Shown piece after piece: positions 1 through 48,345 of a stretch of DNA of 64,000 nt. The first letter of the stretch is position 1; each line of letters opens with the position of its first letter. The notes under the pieces are model-generated. The model worked only from the letters and a program-made list of their open reading frames with translations, was not told the origin of the DNA and did not search any database. The stretch covers positions 3,908,501-3,972,500 of the forward strand of contig OX345647.1 in NCBI GenBank assembly GCA_947044365.1, in the 5' to 3' direction. Origin of the DNA: Petrosia ficiformis. Taxonomy: Eukaryota > Porifera > Demospongiae > Haplosclerida > Petrosiidae. Made by a program: the position numbers and the translations under genes.

Positions 1-229
1 TATTTTCGGAAAACTATTTTGACAGTTCAAACAAGCCACTGAAGTCATTTTCTTTTGAGAGTACTGACAACAGTCCTTCATGATCTGTGTCTTTTAAGTT
101 ACAATATATTATTGATGAGTTGACCAGAAGTTTCATTTAGAAAAGAAATACAATGTTTTGGCTATTTATAGCCTTCTTCAGGAAATGATCTGGTCATCCA
201 ATCAACAAACGCACTACTGACAGACTTAC

Positions 230-11276
<11,047 letters not shown>

Positions 11277-13078
11277 TAGACTACGAAGGTCATGTATCCA
11301 GTAATTAGTTGGAGACAATAACTGTAATACCACAAAACACTTTTGTTAAAAGGTGAAAAGGTTTATTAATTATTAAAATTAACGCTTGATTGGGATCTGT
11401 GGTCTAGGTGTAAGCAGAATTTTTATAAGGATAAATGGGCCCTTATATTATATAGCTAGTCATAATTCTTTCTTGTATCTCCCAGGGAACAATAGTTGCT
11501 AATTCTGAGTAGACATTACATAGTCAGGCGTGGCTTGACCCTTATGTTTACGAAGGGTCAGGCCATGCCTGACTAGACATTACACTCATATGTGACCCTC
11601 AAGATGTCCTGTCAGTATTACATGTGTGTAAAGTGTTTACTGCTTTTATCCTTTCAATATATAGATCTGCTGTTTACCAAATGTTCATATTTTTGATACA
11701 ATTAGTAACCATTATTACACCCATTATCTTATCATTCTCCCTTCTAACTATCAGTTAGTATTTGCATGGGAAAGTATTCTTTATTTCTTAGGTACTACAT
11801 GAGATGTTTTCACAGACAGTTGTGAATATGTGACAAAAGATAATTATAATAACTGGCAACATTCAAAAATCTATCATCTTTATAATTAGGTGTCACAACT
11901 AGGTTTCCTCATGATGAGTCGCTTTGTGATCTGCTCTCTGAGTTGGACATCTCTTTTCTGTACTATCATCTGAATTTGTTTTCGTGCTGTAAATATGTTT
12001 TCATAAGAATTCCAGAAAATATGGTCTGGATGGATTGTTTATCCTAAAAACTTTTGTACTAAGATTGGCGGAACAAAATTTCCATGACAACTGAAAATCC
12101 ATTTATAATGATCACTAGGTTGTGATGATAGTCTAACATCAAATGATTTATAATGTAATTCAGTAACAAAGCACCAAGAAAGAACAGAGATGAGTACAGT
12201 GTGCTGATAATTCACTATTTATGAACACCTTCTGAGGTCAATGAGAATGTGAAGAAAGTATAGAGGAACTGAATGTTGCGTAAACCTCCCCTATTATTTA
12301 TACAAGTTAATTCAGATCATGATAAAATAATGAATGGCATGTTTCATGAAACATTTGTCAGCTTTATAATGCATACATGTTCAAAGATTCTAATTTGCTT
12401 TGTTAGAAAGGAGTTGTTAAGACAGCTAGTGATGTAAAAATTATGCTTTGTTAGATGAAGGAAGACCCTTTCAAGTTTGATAGCTTCTAGTATGGTAGAA
12501 AAAATAATAGTGAGTGTTCATTCTTGCTACTTCATAGGAGTGTATACATGCCAAGTATGGAAGTCCAAGAGTGTCCAGATCTTGAGGTACAGCGGGGTCA
12601 CAGACACAGACAGATATTCATTTACAGTAGCCCTCCCGAAGGGGGAGGGTCAAATATAATTTGAAATCACTCGATCACCATTATGTTATTTTAATCACAC
12701 ATACCATTTACAAGTTAAATGTGTACCTGATTATAAATAAGTATTGTTGTACAACAAGTTCAACATGTATTATGAATGTAGTAGAGTACTTCTCTTGCTC
12801 ACGTGCTTTGTTGTGATATCTCTTGAGTTGGATTAGCTTCTGAAAACATAATTTTGTAGAAACATTTAATACTGCATTTATAATCTAGTTGTATTATTAT
12901 ATTCTTGTGTGAAAATTATTTATAAGTTAGAGAAGTAAACCAAATCCAGCAATGATTCACACACTTTGGATATAGTTTCAATATGGATTGGCAACATGCA
13001 ATCAAGAGAATCCACAAGTCACCGCATGTGTTTAGGGCCTGTATACAGCATAAAATGCACAAAAACTTACGAATTTCT
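11277..13078. other. Intergenic region between CARM1 copies 1 and 2
   Basis: No coding exon was recognised on either strand. I looked here for a tail exon of copy 2 and did not find one. It holds the 11522-11574 hairpin and a GC-richer patch near 12590-12650 (CTCCCGAAGGGGGAGG small palindrome). Otherwise it is plain AT-rich sequence. Confidence 0.5.
11522..11574. repeat. Imperfect hairpin
   Basis: AGTCAGGCGTGGCTTGACCC at 11522 pairs with GGGTCAGGCCATGCCTGACT ending at 11574, with a 12-13 nt loop and two or three mismatches. It lies upstream of the CARM1 copy 1 start. Confidence 0.6.
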
Positions 13079-19095
<6,017 letters not shown>

Positions 19096-19712
19096 AGTTA
19101 TTATAACAATAAGTTAGCCCCTGGCTTGCGAGACTACTAATTATTTAGTCTCGCGTGGCCGACGTTACAAGGCGGTACTGTCTCTGCGGAAACTATCAGG
19201 CGAGCGAACGCTTTTGTTCCTGTCGTGCCCCTCGATCTTTGCCAGCCCCCTCACTTAGAACATGGTGTCTCTGCCCCTGGGATTTATAGTTATATAATGA
19301 TGAATTGTTCTAGTCTGATAATCTTTCCGATAGGAAATCCCTACATGCATGTGTGTAATCTTGGTTTACTCATATACTAGCCCCTGCTATAATTCTTGTT
19401 GGCCATTCAACTAAAGTTATAAACATTTTTATTTATATATAAGGTCAAGGTAAACATCTACTTTGTTATCATACACATACTATTTATAAGGATTATGTCA
19501 CTCATGTGTATTCCTAAGATAGCATAGGTGTAGTAACATGATGTACAAAGAAGCAAAATAAATATTTTAATTAAATCCTTATAGGTTTCCAAACCTTCTT
19601 TGTGCATCTAATATGAGATAACAGACATGATATAATTTAGTTACAAGTATAATAATTTTATTTTTATTGTTATCAAGCAGTCATAACAACCTGCATTACC
19701 GATTCAAATAAA
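19096..19712. other. Divergent intergenic region, CARM1 copy 2 / UNC93-like
   Basis: 617 bp separate the two opposite start codons. Positions 19120-19270 are CpG- and GC-rich compared with the surroundings and include a hairpin with stems GCGAGACTA (19128-19136) and TAGTCTCGC (19146-19154). The remainder is AT-rich. Promoter activity for both genes is likely but no core element was recognised. Confidence 0.45.
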
Positions 19713-22132
19713 ATGTCTGAGTCTGCTCAGTCTAACAGTCTTTTCGATGTCAGTAGTCAGAGTGGATTAGCTTCTCCTCAAGAGCCAAGAGAGTTCATTG
19801 AATTTGAGCAAGGAAACCCTTTAGTGATAGCTGAAGAGGGAAATACTTGTCATTGTTGTTCATGGAGTTCAAAAGCAAAGGCTTATAAGAATCTACTTGG
19901 CGTTTCGATATCATTCATGATAATTTTCAGTGTTTATTTGGGAGTTGCTAGTTTGCAGAGCAGTGTCAATGAATCTGGAGGCATTGGACTTGCTTCACTA
20001 ACTACCATTAGCTTCCTATTCATATTGTCTAGCTTTTGCACTTCAGCAGTTATTCGTCTTTTTGGTACTAAGTATACGCTTATTATATGTTATATAGGAA
20101 TTTCATTGTATACAGTTGGTAACTATTACGCAAGTTGGTATACTTTAATACCTGCAGCTGTGTGTGCTGGAATTATATATGGACCTTTGTGGGCATCATT
20201 AAATGTACATGTTACTTCAGTAGCGATTCAATATGCATCAGTTAGTGGACAAAACCAGTCCCATGTCGTAGCATTGTTTCTAGGTATTTATACAGCAATG
20301 TTCAAAATAGCATATATCCCAGCGAATATAATTTCCTCTGTAATTCTGTTAAATGGACGTGAAGAGAATACATCCATCATAGACACATCTCTAGGTGACG
20401 TGTGCAATAATACTGAAGCTGCAAACTTGGATCGATTGTATTTATATATCCTTCTATCAGTTTATGTTATATTTGATATTGTAGGTATTGTTCTATTGAT
20501 ATCATTTGTGGATCATCTAGGTACAGACACCAAGTTCCTCTCCCCTGCTAGAATGTTTGAACTATATGTTAAGAAACCATTTGTTGCTACACTAAAAATG
20601 ATGTTGAATTGGAAATTGATTCTTATACATACATTGAATACACTTGATGGATTTATAATCACATTCAGCCTGGGAAATTTTACAAAGGTACGAGATTTGT
20701 TGGCTTATATATGTATACATCATTATTTCATCACAGGTATATGTATCAGACTGTATTGGAGTTCATTGGGTAGGTTTCTCAATTGCAGTATATGGTATAG
20801 GTAGTACATTAATGGCTTTTACTGTTGGACGTCTAGTGAAATGTTTTCCACAGTATTGTGTTGTCTACCCTCTTGTTGCTATCAATCTAGGTATAGTAAT
20901 ATTCCTCCTTTTGTGGGACAGACAACCAAGTTATTTTGCCTCTCTACTAATTATTTTTGGATTGGGTCTTTGTGAAGGAACTTGGGATTCAACAGCATCA
21001 TGTGAGTGATAGTAATGGTGCAGTAATAATTGTATAATGACCTCATAATCATATGACATTCCAAATTTATACATAATTGTTTCCTAACAGAATGTCATAA
21101 TTAATTATGTCAACCACTGAAACATAATTTACAATTATACATAATTATACTTGCTTTTTAATAAGTGCATGATGGGCACTGATTGATATGTTTTATTGAC
21201 ACGACTCAGATGCTATGATTATTGATAAATACTTGCTCCAGGCTGGCTGGCCAAGGTGGCAATTAATTAAGGGGGCATCTCCAAACCTAAGCTTGTACGC
21301 TTAATGTCACAGAGATGCCACTGCAAGACCCCACCACCCCCCTCGTCATGAATGAGTACTCTAGTGTATCATACTAAATTGTGCTTCCTTCCTTTTCAAA
21401 GTTTAGTATCACACGCACAACCCCCAAACCCCTTAGCGTCACTATGCGTTAAGCGTACAAATTTCAGTTTGGAGATGCCCCCTAAGTGGTGCTCTGGTGC
21501 ACTAGAGTTTGGAAACACAATGCATGCTAGTACTGAATTGCTTACCAGATGTTTGATTGACACTATGCTACAGCACTCATCAATCATGTCTCTAAATTAC
21601 ATGAAATTTGTTCATGAGTTTTTCTTCTATATTTTATAAGCTTCAATTTCGATTTTAATTCACCACAGCTCTTAAATTAGATTGAATGTTGATGGCAAAC
21701 CAGGTTTTTGTACCTATCATTTGGCTGCATGTCGCCCTTGGGTGTGATTCAATATACTGGACCATAAACATTATATTTATATCATGATTAATTGGAGTGA
21801 CCGCTTTCAAACATTTTTTTTCTTCCTCAACAGGTCTAGTTGGTATACTTCTCCCACACAAACAAGAAGAGGCATACAGTGTTTTACGAATGAGTAGTGG
21901 CGTAGGATATGCCATTGGATATGGTCTTGCACTCTTCTTTAACACTCAAATTCAACTTTGGGTTGCTCTTGGTTTAATTATTTTTACGATTATTGGTTTT
22001 TCTATATTGACGATAACACAGACAAAAAGACAACTCTTTCATCGTTGTTTTAAGAATGTTAACAAACTGTATGATTATGTTATTGTTTACTTTTCAATTA
22101 ATGGATTTTTTTGTTTAAATACTGTCACATAA
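19713..22132 (+). CDS. UNC93-like major facilitator membrane protein
   Basis: Three exons: 19713-20687, 20737-21001, 21834-22132. They total 1539 nt, or 512 residues plus stop, and junction phases agree. About 85 N-terminal residues are acidic and cytosolic-looking, followed by a Cys-rich CHCCSW stretch. Then come roughly 11-12 hydrophobic segments typical of the MFS fold. Family resemblance to UNC93A rests on recalled sequence: the motif around NLLGVSISFM, the GNFTK segment ending exon 1, the block EGTWDSTASCLVGILLPHKQ across the exon 2/3 joint, and a large loop with N-glycosylation sequons near residues 215-240. UNC93 proteins regulate potassium channels or traffic endosomal receptors; which applies here cannot be told. 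The gene lies between CARM1 copies 2 and 3, opposite in strand. Intron 2 contains a 218-bp MITE. Downstream tandem repeats carry AATAAA in each unit. Confidence 0.88.
21267..21484. repeat. MITE in intron 2 of the UNC93-like gene
   Basis: Terminal inverted repeats of about 38 bp: TTAAGGGGGCATCTCCAAAC at the left, and GTTTGGAGATGCCCCCTAA ending the right side. A subterminal TTGTACGCTTAA is mirrored as TTAAGCGTACAA. It has no coding capacity of its own. Confidence 0.75.
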
Positions 22133-22180
22133 TTATAATTATATTCAGTATTAATTGTATATTGCTGTATTTATAAATTC

Positions 22181-22620
22181 ATTGATGTACATATAAATGC
22201 GTCTAAGTAGTAATAAATACATTGATGTATACAAATGTGTCTAAGTAGTAATAAATACGTTGATGCACATATATATATGTAGTATGCTAATAAGTCCTAT
22301 ATGCAAAATATAGGACCCGAGTTTTGTGTTTGAGGATGATATAGCCCAAGCTGCTATATCACATACTATATATTGTATGATGGTGACATCTCCTGCATAG
22401 TGTGCACATGGAATGTCTACATACAATATATAGAACTCACCATATCAAAGGAATGATGTCACTATCACACTATATATATATAAATGTGTCTAAGTAGTAA
22501 TAAATACATTGCAGTATACATTTATGTAACACATAAATGATTAGTATTAAATGCACTGCAGTATACATTCATGTACATACAAATGTCAAGTAGTAATAAA
22601 TGTTGCAGTATTTATAATAC
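22181..22620. repeat. 38-40 bp minisatellite carrying polyadenylation hexamers
   Basis: Units of the type CATTGATGTA...TCTAAGTAGTAATAAATA start at 22181, 22221 and 22259 and resume after a MITE at about 22480. Degenerate units run to about 22620. Most contain AATAAA and lie just downstream of the UNC93-like stop, so they could act as redundant polyadenylation signals. That function is inferred. Confidence 0.6.
22271..22478. repeat. Palindromic MITE pair, copy B, inserted in a minisatellite
   Basis: This is a shorter version of the 10812-11090 element with the same two linked palindromes. It interrupts a tandem array whose units continue on both sides (22181-22270 and 22479-22620), so it arrived after the array formed. 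Confidence 0.7.
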
Positions 22621-22945
22621 ATTACTTACATATTCAACATTTCTCCAGAGTACATGAATAATTAGGACCTTTCTGATGGTGTGTACTCTCTGTTAGGGTA
22701 GCCCTGTGTTGTGACTATGCTATAATTTTTTGTTTATCATGATAATTACGACCAAGCCAAAACAAAATATACACAGTATACACACACACACACACAGAAA
22801 AGTTTGCTTGCTATTCATGGTCACAGGTACATACGAAAGAAAAAAGAAAATGTTTGAGTGTCAACTGATACAATCAGCAATAAAAGAGAGTCAAGAAAAT
22901 AACACATACACCATACAAGAGGTAAACAAAGCAATGAAAAGGGAA

Positions 22946-43254
<20,309 letters not shown>

Positions 43255-43427
43255 AACTTTCTGAAGTTCAAAAGGCCATGTGGCTTCTACTTATCACGTG
43301 ATCTAAATCCCGCCTTTTGGAGGTGTGTACTGTCACGTGGCCTGTAAATTATTAGTCTTGCGGCGCAGCGCTGCACGTGCACGTGCACGACCTTAAGAGT
43401 GGGAGGGGCTAGTGTGCGAGACTTGTA
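43255..43427. promoter_or_regulatory. Candidate bidirectional promoter with four CACGTG E-boxes
   Basis: This 173-bp gap separates the divergent start codons of CARM1 copy 3 and the MaoC-like gene. CACGTG occurs at 43295-43300, 43334-43339, 43374-43379 and 43380-43385. The first sits in TCACGTGA, and the last two are back to back. The interval is more GC-rich than its surroundings and holds a GGGAGGGGC box near 43400. bHLH-ZIP factors (Myc/Max, USF, TFE families) bind CACGTG. No TATA box is obvious. The shared-promoter role is inferred. Confidence 0.6.
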
Positions 43428-46400
43428 ATGGACCTGTGTACTTGGATCTCTATTATTCTTTTAATACTGTTTTGTTCACTTTGTTACATATATTGCAAAG
43501 GAATAAAAGATGATTCCGTTGTGTCTATACTGAAAGGACTATTTGTCAATATTATTGTGCGATCACAAGGAGATTTACCAAATGATTGTGTTTTTGATGA
43601 CGAGAAGAAAGTTGTTTTGGAAGCAACCAGGAAAAAATCTCTATCAATATCTAATTATAGATGGAAGTACGTTTGTGTATGAGTATAAGCTTATATTCAG
43701 TCTTTGAGTTGTCTAGCATGCTAGTCCCTTGATATGCAATTGTAATTGTTCTAATCAATCAGATTTACTGACCCATTGGAAACTGCAGAGCACTCGCAAG
43801 CTATATCTAAATTATGCAAAATTCTATAATATATAGCAATTTGCAGTTTCGATAACTACTCAAAACTTGCGTTGTAAAGTTTTACGAGATTAGATGGAGT
43901 TCATAAGTGCTCTGCAGTTTCCATAATAATTAATGCCATAATTATTATGAGGTCTCCCAGGCAGACCAGCTTTGAGTAGCTGATGGGACAACCTCTGAAA
44001 AAAAACTAATTAAAACCGGCATTGTACCTGTAGTTACTATGCTTTGCAAGGGTGAGGCATATCCCCTGCACTCATACCCACTACATTACAGATTCAAATG
44101 ACACGAAAATATCCTATCTGTCCATTTCAATATTTAGACTTGCAACACAGTTTTCATTTTAATTAGCTGTAGTAGACCTGATAGTTTATTTAACTGCATG
44201 TAAATGTAGACTCCATGAATGCTTGTTTACACAGGTGCATCATGTATATTCAAACTGTTTAACCACCTGAGCTCACTTTCTAAAGTACATGTAGTTTGAA
44301 TAAGGCTGGGTTCACCTAATGATGCAAAGCCTTGTGTTGCGTCAGTTATGTTGTGATAAAATTCTGAAAATTGATTGGTGAAATACAACGCAGCCGACGC
44401 AAAAATATATCATTGTGTAGCATTTGGCAGTGTTTATAAAAACATATCTTGTTTACAATACAATGCATTGACATGATGGAAGGCTTTGTGTCATTATGTG
44501 TACCAGCCTTAAACCAGTTAGAAACTAGTGCTGGGCAATATAACAATACTAAACAAATATCATGATACAACATTTTAAATATTTTTGGCAATATTTACTT
44601 TAGAAGGTATTACCTCTCCCCTTTAATTCAATTTTATTGGTAAGTACATGAAAATTCATATGTCTAACATGCTAGCAAAAGACGTAAAAAAAAACATAAT
44701 TAACAAACAAACATAACAAACTAGCAGCCACAAACTAGCATGTACATGTACATGTATAATCAATTAAAAAAAACAGCTTTTAAAATTTAAGTATTAAAAG
44801 ATGTTACCGAGTGAAGGAACATTAGGCTATATGTATCAGAGAGTACGGTAGTACTGTCTATATAGGGATGGCACGGAAAAAGAATGGCCACCCATACATT
44901 TCAATTGCAAGTGATGAGCTGAAATCTTTGGTAATATATACATCTAAGCTGTAATACATACATACCTATTCATATCTAGTGTTTTTATGACTACCAACAC
45001 CATCTAGATGGCCAAAGATTGTCGTTAAGGTGGAGAACTGCCGAGTGGCAAAACTGGCAAAATCTGCTTCATATTATTATTATTATTTTCCAGACAAATC
45101 ATTTTTTTGTTTGTTGAACTATCACAATGATTCTAGCACCATTCCAATTGCATTCTTTGTGAAATTCTGGTGTACACATATCGAGATGGTATCTTCAGAT
45201 GCTATGAAAGAAGACAGTCTCAACGACGGCGAAGATTTGATCTCAAATTGGACGCCATTTTTATAAGTGTATTCATTAATTTAACCACGTGGAAGTAATT
45301 GCTCATGCGCATTTGTGTCCTCAGAACATGAAAGTCGTTTACTGAAAGTGCCTGCTGCTACGATGGAATCATAAGAATAGTAATAAAGTTTGTGAGCAAA
45401 TTCATTCTTAAATTAATGAGCATAATATTAAAACCATGGTATACTGATAATATAATATTATATACTATGATAAACACTGGAATCCCGAATGGTTGACATA
45501 GAGACTAGCACTACTTCTTGTGGCAAAGCTGTAAGTGAAATATAAAATAGGCAGTGTCATCTGTAAGTGAAAAAGAATGATAATCAATTCATAAATAATG
45601 GATATAATTATACAAAGGTCTGACCTTCAATGATGATCAAGCCTCATAGCAATCTACATAAAATATTCACAAATCGTCTACCATTCAGAAAAAAACAATG
45701 GAAACAAGAATAATAAAACCATTTTCAATAAAAATGGAGAAAGATGTAGGGACGTCAAAACCCAAAAAGCATGTGAACAAGTTTGGGATGTTAACGTAGG
45801 ATCTAAAATTAAACAAACCACTTCCATATAACCCTACATAAGTACAGCTTTTTATTTTGCTTTATAGCGGTGTATGTACTTATGTAGGGTTATATGGAAC
45901 TGGTTTGTTTAATTTTAGATCCTACGTTAACCTCCCAAACTTGTTCACATGCTTTTTGGGTTTTGACGTCCCTACATCTTTCTCCATTTTTATTGAAAAT
46001 GTTTTATTATTCTTTAATAATAATATAACATCATGATGATATTTTTATAGAACATCGCCCGGTTATATTAGAAACCATTGTTAATTACTAATTTAACTAG
46101 GCTAGTAGAAGTTTTGTATTGGTATAACAATAACATAAAATGTTGAAAAGTCATGAATGATTGGGTAGTGTAATATTCATTGTTTTATGTTTGTTTGCAG
46201 TAACCAAATAATAATTGTTTTAATAGCCAAACGTTTTAGTAGTTATGCAACTACCTTTATCAGAGGGTTTTAGTTGTGGTTATAGTCAACTGAAAACAAC
46301 ATCAGCTAGAATGCTTCATTCTTTATTTAACTCTCTGCCACTTTCACATTGTTTTTCTATACACAGAGTACGTCTTGCCCATTATCAGGAATACAGAACA

Positions 46401-48345
46401 TTATGTGGATATAACGTATCGAAAGGTTTGAGCCAGTCAGAATTACATGACCCTCCATGCTACCTAGAATCAGCTTTCATAAAACCATTATTGACTATTC
46501 TTTCAAAGCGTGAATTTCCATTAAGCCCTCTGGCCTTAATTCATATCAATCAAACTATAAAAGTTTTTCGTCACATAAATTTTGAAAACTTACCCAATTT
46601 TAATTTGACTTGTGAGGTTGTGGAGATTCGAAGTGTACTTAAAGGTATTGAAATCGACATTAGCTGTAAGGCTTGTCTTCATGGAGACCTTGTGTGGGAG
46701 AGTGTTACAACATTGTTATCTCGAAACAAAGCAACACAGACGAGAAGCAAAAGAAGAGGAGTAACAACAAATACTGATTCTGTAAATCAACAAGAAATTG
46801 CTTGGGGTAAGTAAATATGATGTAACAATTTCTGTGTATACATGTACGTGTAATATACTATTTGAAAATCCTGTGATAGACTATTTGTTGTCAAACAGTT
46901 AACACAATAAAGGACCAGCATGAATAAGTCATTACATTAAAGGTCATTCACGCTCAGCATGACCTTACAAAAATATTCACAACCAACATTATTGAGTTAC
47001 AGTATAATCATGTATTAACTTTATGACATTAAACTATATACTAACTACAATCTGAGCCATGATGTAAACAGACTGTTGGCTAGCTTTGGTTTGTCTCTGA
47101 TAATGGACTTTTCGTGTACATGTACATACAATTAACAGTCAAATCATCAGTTTGGATTAAATACCACATTAGTGTACATTAGTATAGGATTGTTTAATTA
47201 TGGGTTGTACCTTCCCAGTGTTATTGATTGTCAACATTGGCTGTGCTTTGTTATATATAAGCATGATAGAGCATACATGTATATAGTACAATACTACAAT
47301 ACTATGATAGAAACCCTACTCCTGCCTATATACCACCTAAATGTAATGTCATAATACTGAATTGTTATTAAATGATTATTTTCACTTCTAGATGAAGAAT
47401 GCAGTTTTCCAGTACCAGACAAAATTGGTTGGCAATATGCTAAAGTTTCTAGTGATTATAATCCACATCATTTGAACAACATCACTGCCAAACTAGTTGG
47501 TTATCCCAGACCCATGACTCATGGATTATGGACATTGAGTAGATCTTTAGCTATTTTACAACAAAAAGGTTTGTTGGTGACATTAAAGTATAATGTACAT
47601 ACATGTATATATACATGTATGCAAGATGGGAGAACCTTGGGATAATACAAACACTTAATGGTAAACACTCGCTATTTCATTCAGGAAGACAACTAAATTA
47701 TGTACATAGGTAAGGCAATAGTTAGTCTTCCTGGATTCCAAATTTACCTGTCTTCTTGTTAAAAAATGGCCAAACGGCAAAGATTTAAATGTATCAAAGA
47801 TCTCATTTTTATGCCATAAAAGAAGTTACAAATATATTTTTTAAACCTTATTTACAACCTGGCCCATTTATAATGAAGTTTAGATGTGGATTGTGGAGTT
47901 TAGGATTTTCTAAGAAGCTTAATAATCTCTTCTTGTATAGCAAATTTCATTGACTTCCTGTACAAAATTGTGGGGAACGGAGAGCGATTGAAGGTAAGCA
48001 TTTATTTTGCAGTAAAGTGTTCCATTTCAAAAATTATCTGATAATATAAGTACAATGTATGCTTTAATTATATACTCATTCATAAAGACATTATCTTTTC
48101 TTTATGCAGATGGTGGATCTAATGATTCATATTATCCCTTGTATATTTCTGCTCAATTCAAGAAACCTCTATTTATACCAAATACTGCCGTAATACGATA
48201 TCAAAACTATATACCTCCGTTGGATAAGAGGTCAATGTTCTGTTACGAAGAGAGAAGGTCAACAAGTGTTCACTTTGAACTGTCGTCAAAAAATCCTTCA
48301 TCATTAAATATGATTGGATATTTAACATATAAAGCTGTATTTTAG
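43428..48345 (+). CDS. MaoC-like (hot-dog fold) acyl hydratase/dehydratase with N-terminal membrane anchor
   Basis: Four-exon model: 43428-43676, 46227-46806, 47392-47568, 48110-48345; 1242 nt, 413 residues plus stop. Exons 2-4 are well supported by frame and splice sites. The exon 1/2 joint is the least certain, chosen because a GTATGA donor and the TAATAG acceptor keep frame. Residues 5-28 form one transmembrane helix, so the protein is probably membrane-tethered. Exon 2 carries the first hot-dog-like half (LIHINQTIKV, later DLVWESVTTL). Exon 3 carries the MaoC active-site signature YAKVSSDYNPHHLN, where the Asp and second His match the catalytic dyad of (R)-specific enoyl-CoA hydratases, followed by MTHGLWTLS. 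Expected role: hydration or dehydration of acyl-CoA or acyl-ACP; the substrate is unknown. It is divergent from CARM1 copy 3 across a 173-bp gap. Confidence 0.75.
43787..43923. repeat. MITE with perfect 17-bp ends
   Basis: GGAAACTGCAGAGCACT (about 43791) and AGTGCTCTGCAGTTTCC (to about 43922) are exact inverse copies around about 100 bp. It lies in intron 1 of the MaoC-like gene. Confidence 0.75.
45707..46013. repeat. Large fold-back element with about 135-bp arms
   Basis: Arms of about 135-140 nt (45707-45847 and 45871-46013) are nearly perfect reverse complements around a centre of about 23 nt. The right end includes TTTTATTATTCT mirrored at the left. No coding content. It lies in intron 1 of the MaoC-like gene, upstream of exon 2. 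A transcript would form a long dsRNA hairpin. Confidence 0.85.
46941..47062. repeat. 300-bp dispersed repeat, internally deleted copy
   Basis: It keeps both ends of the 39030-39345 repeat (AAAGGTCATTCACG, then GAGTTACAGTATAATCATGT) but lacks part of the centre. It lies in intron 2 of the MaoC-like gene. Confidence 0.65.
47908..48005. repeat. Dispersed repeat 'GAGCGATTGAAGGTAAGC', copy 3
   Basis: This copy is in the last intron of the MaoC-like gene. It has the same order of blocks as 28160-28268. Confidence 0.6.

Larger units (their letters stand above)
22133..22945. other. Convergent intergenic region, UNC93-like / CARM1 copy 3
   Basis: Stops face each other across 813 bp. It holds the 22181-22620 minisatellite and its nested MITE, and a short (CA)n at 22782-22796. 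No gene was recognised. Confidence 0.6.

Noticed and set aside
19120..19270. CpG-rich patch as an rRNA or tRNA fragment
   Set aside because: No recognisable rRNA or tRNA boxes; it is better explained as promoter-proximal or repeat sequence.
22271..22478. A second UNC93 exon or regulatory RNA downstream of the stop
   Set aside because: It matches the MITE pair at 10812-11090 and interrupts a minisatellite.
45030..45266. 78-residue plus-strand frame as an extra exon of the MaoC-like gene
   Set aside because: No fitting splice sites or hot-dog similarity, and the direct exon 1 to exon 2 joint keeps frame.
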